This document shows, one piece after another, positions 50,301 to 64,000 of a DNA stretch of 64,000 nucleotides (positions are counted from its first letter, which is position 1; every line of letters begins with the position of its first letter). Source of the stretch: Adenanthera pavonina. Lineage: Eukaryota; Streptophyta; Magnoliopsida; Fabales; Fabaceae. The position numbers and the translations under genes were made by a program. The DNA lies in assembly GCA_026686845.1 (NCBI GenBank), contig JAIVEN010000003.1, positions 7,380,501 to 7,444,500 on the forward strand. Direction: 5' to 3'. A model generated the notes under the pieces. The model had not been told where the DNA came from. It saw only the letters and a program-made list of their open reading frames with translations, and searched no databases.

Positions 50301-51014
50301 ACAGTATACGTTCGACCTTGGAATTTTCTTATTTTGGTTTCCCTGAAAATGACCCGCAAAAATCTTTCACAGGAACTTTCCTCTCCCATGCCATGCCAAT
50401 TATTTTTAATTTTGCATAACTATGAGACTTTGTATTTGAACTTTTCCCAATACAAAAAAAAACACGTATTTATTTTTCTATGGAATCTCGAAAATGAATT
50501 ATATTATTTATTATTCATGAACAACTATACCTGGTAAAAAAAGGACTACAACTTTCATATCTTATATTGACTGATATTAATATTTAATTTGTCTTTCTTA
50601 AAAATAAAATTATTTAATTATTTTTATTATCATATTAACAATAAAATATTTCTAGCTTAATATTAATAAAATATACCGTCGTACTATCTAGTTTTATTAT
50701 TAATAAAGAATGAAATTGTATAAAAAATTAATAAAGAATGAAAAGATGTATATCAACACACCTATATTTGTCTGATTCCACAAAAAAAAAGTATAGCATG
50801 GATATAAATTAAATGAGTTTTTAAAATAAAAATTCATTAAATGAAATTTAACGTAGCTTATTCAATCTTTAATGAATTAGAAATCACAGAGGAATCTAAA
50901 TTAGAGACGACAGTACCTCAATTAGACAAAAAATTAAACATGGCAATGCGAAATCATGATGAGTCGACCTGGTCGATTTATCCCTTCCAATTCTATCCAT
51001 CTAACTTACACCAT

Positions 51015-51038
51015 CGAATCCGAATCCGAATCCGAATC
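51015..51038. repeat. (CGAATC)4 microsatellite
   Basis: Four perfect 6-bp units. Confidence 0.9.
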
Positions 51039-51850
51039 CACACTGTTAAATTATTGATCATTTCAAACAGCTAAACTTACCTCAAATATCTTTTCTTTTT
51101 CTTTCTTTTTTTTTCTCAAATTTGAAATGTTACTTAATCTCTTAAAATTATTAAGCGATTAAGTCTCTCATTGCTTAGCACAACTTTGCCTAAAAATTAA
51201 AATTACTCAACTGAAAAAGGAGTAGCTCTCCAGATATATTTATTCCATTCACAAAATTTAAAACCACAACTTTATGTAAGGTATACTCCCACTGTTTTAA
51301 AATATAGGGTGAGTTTAACTATCTTACTTCTGCTAAGAAGAGTAGCTGAAATTATTTGCATGCCTTAATTTTTTTAAAGATTATCATAACTCTCCAAAAT
51401 CACCTTTATTAAATTATCTCATCTTAATTAATATTATCTCTTTTAATCTCTTTACCATAAAAAGGAGTCAATTATTCATTTTAATTAAGGTTTATCATAA
51501 ATGAGAATAAAAATGAAAAAATATATTAAATAGTTGTTAAATTTTACAAAATGACTTATATTTTTAAATCTTATCTCTCACTAAATCTGCCCTCCATTCA
51601 ATTCAACTATACTTGATTTATGATATAATATTATAACTAGTTTCCACTCACTTAAAAAACTATGGGGAATTTTAAGTGTTGTTTTATTTTTTTCCAACTA
51701 AATATTTTTTCTTCCTTAAAGATTGTTCTATTTATGGTATGAAAAAGATAAAATGTTGATTTTTGTTTTTAAAATTTTACAAAATATGAACAATGCTGTA
51801 TGTATTCAATTTCAATATGAACTGACTAGTTTTATTTGAATAAATCAATA

Positions 51851-51920
51851 TATTCAATATATGATAAAATTTATAATAAGTCCTATTATATTCAATATAT
51901 GATAAAATTTATAATAAGCC
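51851..51920. repeat. 38-bp tandem duplication
   Basis: TATTCAATATATGATAAAAT followed by TTATAATAAG occurs at 51851-51880 and again at 51889-51918, two near-perfect tandem units. Confidence 0.85.
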
Positions 51921-52274
51921 ATTATTAATATGACTTATTTTCAGACATAATACAATATATAGGAAAATATTTAGCAGAATGTTTAGTTTGAAAGAGTGTT
52001 TCATTGGATTAGTAAAATTACAGTACAGAGCAAAATAAAAATATATGCACATTAAACTATATTCGTGAAGCCTCCCCTGCATCAAGAAACGTATTTAGGT
52101 GGAGGACCACTGTAACAGAATCGCTTCAATTTGGCATTCTACTATTTTTATCGGTCCTTTGTTTTCAAAAATTACGAATTAACAAAAGTAGGCTTTTGCT
52201 ACCTCAGATAAATGTTTACAACCTATACAAAGGGGAATGCATATTTGAGGAAGAGAAACAATCATGACTTTAAG

Positions 52275-52530
52275 ATATTGTTTGGTTCAACAGAAGGAAG
52301 AGAAAGGAGAAGAGAAAATAGAAGGAATTTTAATTTTTTTTCTATTTAAGTTTATTAGAATGGAAAAATTTACTTATTTTTTTTTTAAATCCTTTCACTT
52401 TTTGAGATCGGAGAGGTAGAAATTTTTCCTTCCCTCCCCTCTTATTTATTGAATCAAATGAGAGAAAATTTTAATATTTTTTTGTCTTCCCTCCTTTTTC
52501 CTTCAAATTCCTTAAACTAAATAGAGATAA
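52275..52530. mobile_element. Second foldback MITE-like copy
   Basis: The left end TTGTTTGGTTCAACAGAAGG resembles the 19190 element, and the body changes from purine-rich to pyrimidine-rich in the same way. The right end (CCCTCCTTTTTCCTTCAAAT) is less conserved. Confidence 0.45.
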
Positions 52531-55500
52531 AAGAAGATGAATGAAAATTACGCAATATCTACCCAATAAAATGGATTAAGGAGGGAAAAGGTGTTTTGAT
52601 GGCTGTGCTATGAGGTAACAATTTCACCACACAACCTTAAAGTTAGTCCACAACTCGCAAAGTGGCTTTCTTTAGGCAGGAAAAGCTATCACATATTGAC
52701 ATTTCAGATTTCACACCACATCCACGCCAAAACTAACACAAAAAAATACATATTTTATTATTCTGCAGTTTTTTTAATACATAAATATTGCTATGATTCG
52801 TTTAGTTAATTGAATTTACAATATCAAGTTTCAGATAAGCATAAGCTCATCTTTCATTTTCAACTCTAATGACAAATAATTAAAAAATAGAAAACATATC
52901 TTTAATTGTCTTGTTAAAGAAAATCTCTTCTATAACATTGTTTTATCATGAGATTGGATACATACTACATTGTAAATTCTTCCTTTAAACTGTGAGTTTA
53001 TTGTACTATTTGTTATTTTTACTATAAGTTACTGTTAACTATTTTATATAAATTAAAGAAAATAGTTAAAAATAATTTATGATCATTGGCTGTGTTTGGT
53101 AGGTGGAAATGGGGTGAAGGATTGTGAATAGGTAAGGAATAACTGATGATATATGTTTGGTACCAGGCATTGAAGATTGCTGGGAAACATTGACTCCCTT
53201 AAATATGGGAATTGACAAACCTATGTTGGACGTGGTATTTGATCATTCCTTTGTCCTTTTTTTGTGTGAATGTTTGCCACTTTTATGCCCATATCAAAAC
53301 CACCCCATATTAAAATCGATGACCAACGGCATTCCTCTAACGACCAACATGGTGACCTTTTGTTCTGGTGACAACTCTCTCTCCCTCCACCATCAACTTT
53401 GTCGTCTAATTATGGGGGATCAAATCCATGCTCTCTCCCCCTTTCTTGCGATGCCTCCATTCATCTCGCCCTCTCTCTCGATGCTTAGCTATGTGTAGGC
53501 TTGTCCCCTTTGCTTCGCACAACGGTGGGTTTTCAAACTGAAATGGAGATGAGTAATGTTAATTGCAAGATCCCATTTTTCTTTATTTCTATGTTATATT
53601 GTTCTATCATAATGACAGTGGCATGGTGATAGGGAAGGAGAAAATTTATGGGTTCACCCTGATAGTGCTCTTCTCTGCCAAACCCAATAACCAAATCTTA
53701 TCCCTTTTTTTTTACTTGAATTTGATTATGGTAACTTGGATGTGTTTGTTTGTCTATTGTTGAGAGATTTAGACAAAGGAAGGAAGGGTTGCTAGTGAGG
53801 AAGGCGGTAGTGGTGAGGTTGATGACAGGTGGTAGGATAAGAAGAGAAGTCAAAGTAAAGGGGGGAAATATTAAAAGGGAATTCAAACACTGAGTTTGTA
53901 CGCACAAAAAAAGAAGACAGTGTATGAAAGCGAGTGCGACAGACAAGTGGAAGCAAAGCAACGAGCGAAATGGCATTTGGAGCCAGTCAAGTGGAGGTTA
54001 TCTAGGTTTGTTTTATTAATTATTAATGAAATAAATCTCAATTAGTATTACTATTATTCTTGTGTTGGAAAAGCCAAGGTGAGGAAAAGAAAAATGAAAT
54101 GAGTACAAGCTAATTGGTGTTAAAAGTATACAAAAGTTGATATTTATAATTGGGTTAAGTGTAGGACAAAATGTGGGCATGTGTGGAAAACAGAATGTGA
54201 CGAAGGGGAAAGTAATGAGTAATGAGTAAAAGAAGGGTCAAATATTGGAGACCCTTAACTGCTAAAGGCAAACAAGTTAACCGGTATGGTATCCCAACAA
54301 TTTCTTATCCGACCTCACTGCCTGCTTTTAATTTCCACGCCTTTTTGCTTTCTCAATTTTCATTCGATCGCTCTTCAAAGTTGTATGATCCTCACACATA
54401 AATGGTATTGTAAACATCATATTTCCACATGAGAATATAACAAAAATACAACTCACATTTTAAAGAACCAAATGTAGTGGGCCTAATACTCCTAATTTCG
54501 GCGCCCAATAGCCCATATTTGAAGCATGGTTTCAAATGAGAAAGCAGAGTAAGTAAATAAAGTTCACATAATCGGATTATAGATGCAGAAATTTCTCTCT
54601 CTCTCTTTCTGTCTCTCTCACACACACACAATGAATACTAATGAGATTGAGAAAGTGATCGAGAGCATAATACTAACAGGATTGGATTAAAAAAATTATA
54701 TATGCGAGAAAGTCACTGTTATTTAGACTTGATGATTATATATATTAAAAAATGGAAAGGGAAAAAGAAATTAGTGAGAGCATAATGGTGATTAGCTGGA
54801 TGAGTGAGGAGTAAGTTTTGAACTATGTGTGTTTGGTGTGTGTCAAAGCCATGCACTAGATTTGCATGATCAGGATCATCATTATTCACGAGTCGCTGTA
54901 CCTTGCACAAAGGGGTGACCCAGGTCCACCATGTGCGTGCTTCTCTTTAATTTCATTCTTGTAGCTTGCATTCTTTATCACGTATATATGGCCTTCCATT
55001 TCCAATTTGACTAGTTTCAGAGAGGTCAATGGCATGCGCAAGAGACCAAGCTCGAGATAACCTTCCCATGTTATGTATTGAAAAACCAACGGTCAAAGTA
55101 AACGCATATACATACATGCATACATATTAATAGCAATTTGCTTTATAGTATTTTGTAAATATATAAATTGGCATTATACGTACATACATGCGACTCTTTT
55201 CTTTGACCTTGATTATTATTTGACCACTTGTCCAACGGGGTAATATTAAGCACCAAACATTCCCACACCCAGCATCAGAGGCCCTTCATGGCTTGGCAGC
55301 GTGCGTAATTTCAAGTCCCCTGAGAAATACTCCTATATAAATTATTACAATATTATAAACTAACTATAATAAACAACTCATAGGAAATCTAGAATTCAAT
55401 AATCTATAGCTTTGGTAAACAATGATTTAAACAATTTTTTAATTACATTATGAGGGATTGGATTCAATCTACCACCTACATTCAATTCTACTTTACTCTA

Positions 55501-58500
55501 GTCATTTAAGTAGCTAGCTCCTAGCTAGTTGCTTGATTAATTCAGACACAGTTTTTTGGGTGGATAATTCAAACAAAATTTTAAGGAAACTCAAAATTGA
55601 TCAAAGTTATTATTTGTAACTAGAGAAATCACGTGTAATATTGGCAACGATATTAAAAAAAATAAACTAAAAAAATTAGCACGCAACTCAAATTTGCAGA
55701 AAAAAGTTAACAGTGTCAAAGAATTGAGCTATTATCTATTATTGATTGATTCTAATCCATCAAAATTGATCTTCTAATGGAATTATTTGATCTGATGATT
55801 CTTATAAAATCGGTATAATTAGTTTTCTTTCCGTTGGATATCCTTTTTGTAAATTCAATTCAACTCTGATCAAATCAAAATTATTCTTTTCTACTAATTG
55901 AAATGATTCATATACAATATAATTTCTCATTCGCTTCAATAATTCTCAATCCTTTGTCTACTTATAGATGTGCTGCTGCTAGGCCTTTTTTTTCCCCCTT
56001 GGTAACGTGGTGTTTTAACTGCCCTTGTGGATTCAAAAGAAAAAAAGTACATGTTGAATTTTACTATGTATTTCAGGAATCTGAAGGGTTTATAGAATAG
56101 AGCATCCGGTTTAATTCAAACTAGAATGTGGTCCGTGTTTCACACTATGAATAGTACAATTTCTTAAAAGTCAATATAAACAATAAAATGAATCTATAGA
56201 AATGTGGGAAAAATAAATCTATATGTATGTATGGTATTGATGTTGATTTCTGGTCAAAAAAAAAAAAGAATTGATGTTGATGAATTAAGGTTGGACTTGA
56301 CTGAATGTGTTGGTCATGTAATTTAGAGTGTGGTTGAATAACATAATAAAACTCAATCCATAATCAACCTAGACCACGTCTGTAGCCTGGCTAACTAACA
56401 AACTAAACTGCATAAAACAAAAGGAGAGAGAAAAGGGAGTGAACCAACCCAAAAGACATTCACATGTGGACATGTCACGCAAGGCATCCATGATGGGCTT
56501 CCATTAAGCGTGACTCATAAATGGGCCTTATTTGTGTCACAACCAAACCCAATCATGAAACCCAATGGTTCTAAAAGATGGTGAAGTCCGACCGACCATA
56601 GATGCAGATATAATCATCCGCTTGATTTTGGAAGTATTCAGAGTCCCAAATCAAGATGTCACTTTTATAATAAGAGGGGGAAATGAACAGTGTGCATTGT
56701 TGTTATATGAGGTTGTTGGTGTGGTTTTATTTTAGACTTGTGAGCATGTGGATGACAGAGTACGTGCACATGCAGAGGGCAACATGTGCACGTGAAGGAA
56801 GGTATGGGGGTGGGAGAAGAAGTGGAAATATGAGACATGTCATCTACTCCATTACTTACAACCTACCAACCAAACATCATGCCCATAATAAAATAACCTA
56901 ACCACAGTTCATTCAATTCTCCTCCTCTGCTCCCTCCTAAAATATCATCTCCCACGTACGTACCACTCATCCTTCCCATTATTATTATTATTAAAAGTAA
57001 TAATTTGAAATTCTTTGTCTTAAAGTATTTTGGCTTTTCATTTCCTGATACCCCACCAACCGCTTACTTTCTTTAATTCTTTTCCGACACTAGCTTTCGG
57101 ATGTATGCATGACTCACCCCGTCCCACGCATAATCCTCAATTCATTATATATTCTGGTTTGTTTGGGCATCAAAATAATATTAGGAAGATTGTATGGTAT
57201 GTACTGTGATTGTCTCTCCCCCCGAGCATTAATTTCAACCTATAGATTCTATATATACACCATGATTGGGTGCACCATCATTGGTTTTGACCACTTTTTC
57301 TTCTAACCAACATCTCATCTTTGACTCCTTGCTAATTCTTCTCCTTTTCACTGTTCCTACGTCCAGGGATATGCGCCCTTTTGATCATCTTTTTTGTACC
57401 CTAATATCAAATTAACACATCTTTTTTCTCTAAAGCTGTTTCCTTGAGCTGGCGATGACCTCCTTTCTTGGTACTGCATCTGCATGTATGTCTAAATAAC
57501 ACCCTCAACTATACATCACTTTTATCTTATATATATATATGCGTTATTCCGTTCTCTTTCTTTTTTGGGCCAAATTAATGGTTAATAAATAGACAAAACA
57601 CCCACCGCAAAATTACCGAGAGAACAGACATAAGAAGAGTTATTAGCTAATATGAATCTTCAAAACTCTGATTAATTTATCCACTGACAGAGTCATTATA
57701 TGAGGAAGAACATGTCCTGGGGCGTCAACTCTTTCATTGGCTCTAACTTCAGAACATATATAAATCAGTAAAAGATTGACTCTACTGACATTAATCATCG
57801 TCATAACGGAGCTACAGGAAACAAGATAAAAAGTACAAGGAATATGCTTCTCATGGATAAGACAGCCAAAATTCCCTTTAAACAAAATTGAAGATGGGGC
57901 GAACAGGACGGGAGAATCAAAGTGTTGGATAATAATTAAAGCCAAACATCTTCAACTGTGTATTTAACTCAGAAAGACGCACTTCGATCATGGAACTAGA
58001 GAGAAATTACTCAAATATTGTAGTAATGATACTAGTCAAAATGCCAAAACGCGACAAGTTGAACATCTTATCAAGCCATCAGCTCATTCTCATTCACCAG
58101 TGCGATCTAGCTAGTTAATCAGCATTATCCCCGGGATGACAAACATACTCCATAAAGCTTTAGAATTTTACCCTTTCCTTTCGTTTATATATGGGTGTTT
58201 GTGTGTGGGTGTGTGAGTGAGAGAGAGAGGGGGGGGGGATAGAGTGAAAATTTGGAGTGAATTGTTGATGTTGGAGTTAGCATGTGTGTGTCTGACGAAA
58301 ATAGGGAATTAACATGTCTAAAGATTCAAAGGTTTAATGATGGAAAAACTCACTAACATGACATGATTTAACCAACTGTGGGGAATAAAAAGTAAAAACA
58401 GAATAATGAGAGACTAAAACAACTTTAGCATATGATGGTTGTGGGGAACAAAATCAATTACAAGGAACAGGAGAATAATGATGAAGTTTCACCGATAGAG

Positions 58501-61500
58501 ATGGGACACCAAAACACACAACCCCTCTGCTTCCTAAGCTTAACAATAATAATAGCATATCACTTCATCACCTTTACTGGATGAGAGAATAATTGATAAA
58601 TTCATAAATTACATTGAAACTGATAGTAAACATTTGTTATTTCTCCTTAGCTGCCAACACTTCAATTAATGAATCTCCTCTATCTTCCACAATTATATAT
58701 TGCAAATGTATGAATTGAAACCTAGAAAGATATTCAGTTTATCACTTTATATTGTACACCAATTTACATGTGTACTATTTTGTTTATGCATAAATATTTA
58801 AATGAATTGTGTTTCAAAACTTATTAAGAGATCTTAATAGGTTTCATAACTATATGAACACTTACAAATATATTTATAGATTACTCATAAAGTTCTTCTA
58901 TTAGAATTTTAACACATATCCTTATTGGAGGGAAGGATTATAAAATTTGTCAGTTCGAATTTGAGAATAATTCTTTTATAAGTATTTTAAATTTTTTGTT
59001 TGATGCCTAATATAAAAAATATCCTTGATGAGAGTTAAACTCTCACTTAAAAACTAATAAAAAATAGATACTTTTAAATACTAATGATAAAGATATAAGC
59101 TGAGCAATAATTTTTATTAGCCATAAACAATATAAATTGTCTTAAAATTCCTGCAATGTGCCTGATTCACTTCTAGTTACATGCAGTTGATGCAAATATA
59201 TTGTCATTAATCCATCCATCAATCAATATTTACACTTTAAAATTTTTAGGGAGTTGCATTATTTATTAGTTATAAGCAATACAACTCACCTCAAATTTTG
59301 TGCAATGCATGAGGCCCTCTTCTAGTTTCTAGTAATTTTTGGGCTAATATATATATATATAAATGATTCAAAATTTAAAATGGAGTGGGAAAAATTGAAA
59401 TGAAAGATGGAAAGATTATAGAGAGAGAGAGAGAAATGCACTTAGATAAATGATAAAACTAAATTTTGAAAAATGGAATAGAAAAACCTATAATTACAAA
59501 ATCCCCACATATGCATGAATAGTAAAATTACAACAACTATGAATTCTGAATTTATTATATTACATTGATTGATTGTTTAAATGAATTGATCTAATTTCCT
59601 AAAAATTTAAGTTGGTCTAAAATTTCAGAGATCCAATCAGAATAAGACAAATCCTTGACCATTATTAATGATAGCTCCGTTCCCCTGCCCATAATATATC
59701 AGTGTAATTGGCATAGCAGATGATACATTTTAAATGAAAATTGACTCATAATTAGTTTATAATTTTCCCAATAGTTCATTCCCCTCAAGCCAAGGGACAG
59801 TTGGGACAGTCAATAAGGTTAAAGCCATAATTATTTTATTTTCGGAGGATTGAAGATTCGACAGGAATCTAGCATTGCCCAATAATGGGGTTGAACTGAA
59901 TAGCATCTGGACTTGTTAATGAGGCTGACATGAAACTCTCTAAACATGATTAGGTAATGAATTAAGTCTAACTAATAACCCTCAACTAAAAAGCATTAAC
60001 ACTTACAGCCACTCAAAACTAAAGTAAAAATCCTGAAACGGTAAAAAATAATACCAAATTTATTGCTGATTAAACTTGCAACAGATTCAGTATGTGTCAA
60101 GAAAACGACACTTCGGCTTTTGATGTATGTGCAATATCCAAATCCTCACCAAAATAAGCCGATTTGTTAATCATGCATCTGTGTTTCACACTCTGATGAC
60201 ATTGTCTCCCATTCAGGATGATTACCAGAAATTGATTCAGTGATTTTGATAACGCCATCGTTTTCATGTTTGTGTTTCAACAGTTTCAAAAGATTCTGTT
60301 GATTAAGAATTTTAACACTTCGCTTTCTTCTTTACAAAAAAGGCAGTAAACAAACACTGTCACTTTTAAATTTCTGCATATTTAGCTAGCATCGATATCA
60401 CCGTGAATCTTTGTTGGGTCTGTTAAAGAATGAGCTGGGACCATGAATAATAGTTTTCAGAAAGAAGCTGTGAATTTCAGAAACATAATTGGGTTTGCTG
60501 CGGCAATGGGAGAGAGAGTGAAACAGAGGAGGTCGAAAGATGAACATAGAAAGCCTTTTGGAGATTGAAATGAGCAATGGGCCCCCAATGAAATCATTAG
60601 AACTTCCACTCAATCTCATTCAGTGTCCATTCTCTTTACTAGCAGCAGCAATCCCTAACAAAAAGACATTCAAATTTTTAAAAGCATTCCTCTCCTTTCT
60701 TTTTCTTTTTCTTTTTTCCCAATAATGGCTTCCGGCACATAAACAACAATAAAAAAAAAATCTCTTCTGAATAAAGTTCAAATTTTGCTGTTTCATATAT
60801 ATACCCCACAACATAAATTCAAAATCCTACGTTATGCTTCCCACTAGGCCTCAACAGAATTTTCTTTTTCTTCTTCATGTCATGATACCTATAACTACAT
60901 AAATTTATTATCAGAATTGATGATTAGTACAATTATACGTTTAATTTAATTGGTTTAGCCCCCTTTCTTAACGCGAGTTTGAATTCAGTTGGTGGTGGAG
61001 AGATGTGTAAGTGACATATTTAGAAAGCGATACGGTTTTACCAGAGTTACTGAGACAAGAAAATCATTAAGCAAGTACCTCTGGGAACTAGCAATGACTA
61101 GAATTCTTGACCAAGTTGCAGGATGAGCGAATCTCAAGGCAGAGACTTTGAAGGGGAAAAAAAAACAGAGAAGATCGTTTAAATATGGATTCTGAAGAAA
61201 GAAATATATTATATTTCATCACTCAAGTAGTAAGTGATCTATAAATTATTTATATTTTTGTAACATAAGACTGCAGAATAAGTCGCAATTCTTTTGTTTT
61301 AACTGAATTCAACTCTTATAACTTGTGTCAGAATTAAGAACAATCTGAGTGCATAAAATTCTACAAAGTTTGAAAAACACGTATGTTGCCAGTTTTCTCA
61401 AAAGCTGTGCCCTTGGACAAATTTGCCCTCACGCTTCAGAAGAAATAAAGACCAATTCGCAAATTGCAAGTTGCAGCAGAGGCCATGATATCAGAACAGA

Positions 61501-61743
61501 GCCACGACGCATAATAAAGACAGTAACTTGGATAACATTACAACATCATCGATAATGATCGGCTGTACATAGCATTGTCTAATGGGTCACTTAGAAGGTA
61601 TATCTAGGACCAAGGGACGAACTACATTACTAAAATGGACAGGACATGGAAGGGAATGTTGAGAAAAATGGGTTAATTAGCAAAATAAGCAGAGCATTGC
61701 GCCATTAAGAATGTGAACCACCATAACGATGAAACGTTTGGTT

Positions 61744-62393
61744 TTAGTCCATCACAGAGCAGAGCTCAATGGAACCGTAATGAAGTAATTCCTCAATCAT
61801 CTGCTCAATGTGATCTTCTTCAAGAGGTTTGAATTGCTGACTAGTTTCCACCTTCACCTTCTTCTTCACCACCCAATTGGGCTCTGATTCTTGCTCCTCT
61901 TGGCCTCTCTTGTGTGGCATCACTGTATCAGTAGAGTTGCTCGTGGAGACACCAGCGTGTGGCGAAGAAGCCACTCTCTGAGGCTCTGGTAATGAGGGTC
62001 GAGTCATTTGCAGAGAAGCCACATAGCACCTATGGAGTTTCGCAGTCAAAGTGGCGGAGAGAAGCTTGGAAGATGACTGAGACACATTAGGGTTGTAAGG
62101 GAAGTTGGTTCTTGCTCTAGGGCCACACATTAGCCTCGCTGCTTCGTCGTAGGCTCTGGCTGCATCTTCTGCGGTTTCGAAAGTACCCAGCCAAATCCTA
62201 GTCTTCCTGCACACAAACAAGAAAGAAACGTTCAGTCCAACATCACCATTTGAAGCAGAACGAGACGTTGAGACGTGTGTGCATGGGCGTGGAAACTAAG
62301 GTGCACTAACAATAGAGGGTGGCGAATTTCGGAGACCCAAGAGCCCCAATGCCTTTGTCGGACGCCTCGGTATCTCTGTTGTGGTCTGCCCAT
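61744..62393 (-). CDS. ERF003: AP2/ERF transcription factor ERF003-like
   Basis: A nuclear ERF factor of the Arabidopsis ERF003 type (group V, near the SHN/WIN1 clade). Minus-strand exons 62393-62311 and 62206-61744 give 181 aa. The intron splits codon 28 (Leu), with donor GTTAGT and acceptor GTGTGCAG. The AP2 domain (8-64) shows YRGVRQRHWGSWVSEIRHPL, then KTRIWLGTFETAEDAARAYD and NFPYNP. The C-terminus carries the ERF003-type motifs SKLLSATLTAKLHRCYVASL and PLEEDHIEQMIEELLHYGSI ending ELCSVMD. The middle is Ser/Thr/Glu/Lys-rich. Strong match in motif and length, so the symbol is reasonably secure at family level. Confidence 0.95.
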
Positions 62394-64000
62394 GCTGGGG
62401 AAAAAGAAACGTATTTTGTTCCGAAAGTGTTGGTGAAAATGTCTGAAAGAATTGAGATTGTTTTGGGTGTGTGTGGTGCTAGAGGGAGGAGGAGGTGAGG
62501 GGGGGAGGGGGGGTTTTTGTAGTTGGATTCTTAATCTTTTCAGGGACATTAAGACCCTTTTTTCCAAGCTATCTGGCTCCCAATTTAAGCACAGGGGACC
62601 CACAAGGATTTTTCATGGTTTAACCCATCTTTTTCTTTCTTTACCTATTTGCTCACAGTTGTCCTATACATATTGTAATTTGTAAGTCATGATTATTGAA
62701 TTTGTATATCCAATGACGTTTCAACTAAGCCCAATTTGATTTCACATGTCTCTCCAACTATGATAGCTACTTTTGTTTGTTTATGAGTGTGTGTGTGTGT
62801 GTCATTTCCTTATTTTTCTCCTAGAAGTATCTAAAATATATATGATCCTAGCCCCATAGATTCTTCTCATGTGAGCAGGGAGCAATGGCAGATAAAGACT
62901 AGATTGTATAGTCCTCTCTGCTGTGAAGCTTGAACTGCAAAATCTTTGAAATATGTGTATATAAAGCTCCAAGTGGCTTAATCAAAAAGGTTCAGAGGCA
63001 ATTCAATTGGGTCTTTTTGTGCCATTAATTTTTCTTTTTTGTCAATATCAAATTTTAGACCTTGGTTGAAAGTTGAAACCAGTAGGAGACCTACATACAG
63101 GAAATCACATTTTGCAACATATATAAGATCAGTAGTAACACATAATAATAATAATAATAATAATGAGTAAAAATTGTTCAGCATTAAAGTTGGTGCATCA
63201 ATCTGAGAGTGTAAATGTACATCTTATGATTGGGTCAATCCCAAGTTGAGACTGCATCGATTAAAGATGAAAGATTCTTAGAGCATCATAATTAGGATGT
63301 ATCATATCATCTGATGAGATCTCCTTCACTACAAGTAACCCATCAGGCCAACAACTTCTTTCCTCTTTTCTTTATGGGTGGGGATAATGAAATGTTATAT
63401 TCTCGTCATGCACACAAAGTATCGGTATTTGGAACAAGCTATATAGAAACAATTATATATATATATATATTTTAGAATGGAATGTGTATTATAGAGAGAT
63501 TTCCTTCAATTGAATTTGAAGCAAAATGAGCAAAAACAATGGCAATTGGGATGAAGTAGAGAGTTTTGTTAGGATTGGGTTGAGATTTTGTGGGGTTTTG
63601 GGAATACTGAGGGCAGATCTGAAAATGCTTAGGATGCATGAGAGGGAAACAAAAGCATATGGTGCCGGGTATGTGTGAAGACATTCATAGTTTATAAGGT
63701 TTTTGGTTGGTATAAATGGCCCATCTTCTTCTCCACTCACTATTCTCCCACATGCCAAGACTTTTCCTCCGCCATGATACAGATTCATCCTGCAACACAT
63801 AATAATTAAAAAAAAAATCTTACACCATATTTAATCAGCTATATATTATATATAGGATGAAGTTTTCTTATAATGTATTGTGGTACAAACTTTGATTTAT
63901 CATGTAGGGCTAATTTTGGCCACACCCATTATCTGTGTCCCATGTGCAATTAAACGACTACATTTGAATAAAAAACATGGGTGCTGTCTAAATGCCACGT
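62394..64000. other. Upstream region of ERF003 and right-hand flank
   Basis: The first 250 bases are probably ERF003 5' UTR and promoter; no TATA box was assigned. Microsatellites: (GT)n at about 62786-62802 and (TAA)n at about 63142-63163. A minus-strand ORF at 63800-63489 lies next to a possible acceptor (listed separately). Confidence 0.45.
63489..63791 (-). other. Candidate last exon of a gene right of the window
   Basis: A strong splice acceptor (T-rich run, then TGTGTTGCAG|G; AG at 63794-63793) is followed by an open frame reading NLYHGGGKVLACGRIVSGEE..., ending in a hydrophobic Ser/Leu-rich stretch. I do not recognise it. It could be a chance ORF. Confidence 0.2.

Larger units (their letters stand above)
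50301..61743. other. Long gene-poor region
   Basis: No gene is recognised in 11.4 kb. ORFs of 60-113 codons (such as 53157-53498 and 57945-57643) lack domains and are probably chance. Included are a (CGAATC)4 microsatellite, a 38-bp tandem duplication and a degenerate foldback repeat, listed separately. Small or non-coding RNA genes cannot be excluded. Confidence 0.5.

Noticed and set aside
53157..53498. 113-codon plus-strand ORF
   Set aside because: No domain or splice context, and the sequence is leucine/serine-rich as in chance ORFs.
57643..57945. 100-codon minus-strand ORF
   Set aside because: No recognised family, with nothing in the neighbourhood to support it.
58190..58245. Possible control element at the GTGTGTGGG/GAGAGAGGGGG run
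   Set aside because: Plain low-complexity microsatellite with no adjacent gene.
1..64000. CRISPR array, bacterial operon or plasmid origin
   Set aside because: No regularly spaced short repeats and no prokaryotic genes. Exons and plant families show nuclear plant DNA.
1..64000. rRNA or intact tRNA genes
   Set aside because: No full cloverleaf or rRNA sequence was recognised. The two A/B-box-like sites fit SINEs better.

Overview
The window is plant nuclear DNA, most likely from a eudicot. It is AT-rich, has many short introns with GT-AG (and two GC-AG) borders, and carries LTR, LINE and MITE debris. It encodes only land-plant families: PICKLE, a type-B response regulator, an EAR-motif C2H2 zinc finger, DUF868 and ERF003. 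The species cannot be named from the sequence. Genes fill a minor part; most of the rest is AT-rich intergenic DNA and decayed transposons.

Layout. 1-724 is the end of a Copia-type retrotransposon on the minus strand. It lies inside, or at the edge of, an intron of a PICKLE-like CHD3 remodeler whose 19 last exons run from 1099 to 12020 on the plus strand. Another PKL intron holds a short non-autonomous LTR element (3116-4720). All 19 exons join in phase, but exon 3 has an in-frame TAG at 1780-1782 where relatives have Gln. 14181-17268 (minus) is a complete type-B response regulator of the ARR10/ARR12 group, with six coding exons. 17.7-31 kb is a transposon field: MITEs, a GC-rich hAT-type element with an exact 8-bp target duplication nested at an LTR end, a long-terminal-inverted-repeat element, and a dead PIF/Harbinger element carrying an inverted pair of MITEs. 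34185-34916 (plus) is a single-exon C2H2 zinc-finger gene with a C-terminal EAR motif. 42059-44101 (plus) is a three-exon DeSI/PPPDE peptidase-like gene. 49002-50012 (minus) is a single-exon DUF868 gene. About 11.7 kb without a recognisable gene follows. 61744-62393 (minus) is a two-exon ERF003-type AP2/ERF gene. LINE 3' remnants lie at about 36.9 and 47.3 kb.

The genes do not form a pathway or cluster. They are an ordinary run of unrelated, mostly regulatory genes, two of which (PKL, type-B ARR) act in development and hormone response. I found no new multi-gene system. The items most worth checking are the single nonsense codon in an otherwise intact PKL reading frame, the two GC-AG introns, the nested and inverted transposon structures that could give double-stranded RNA, and a 42-codon membrane-peptide ORF at 26516-26644.
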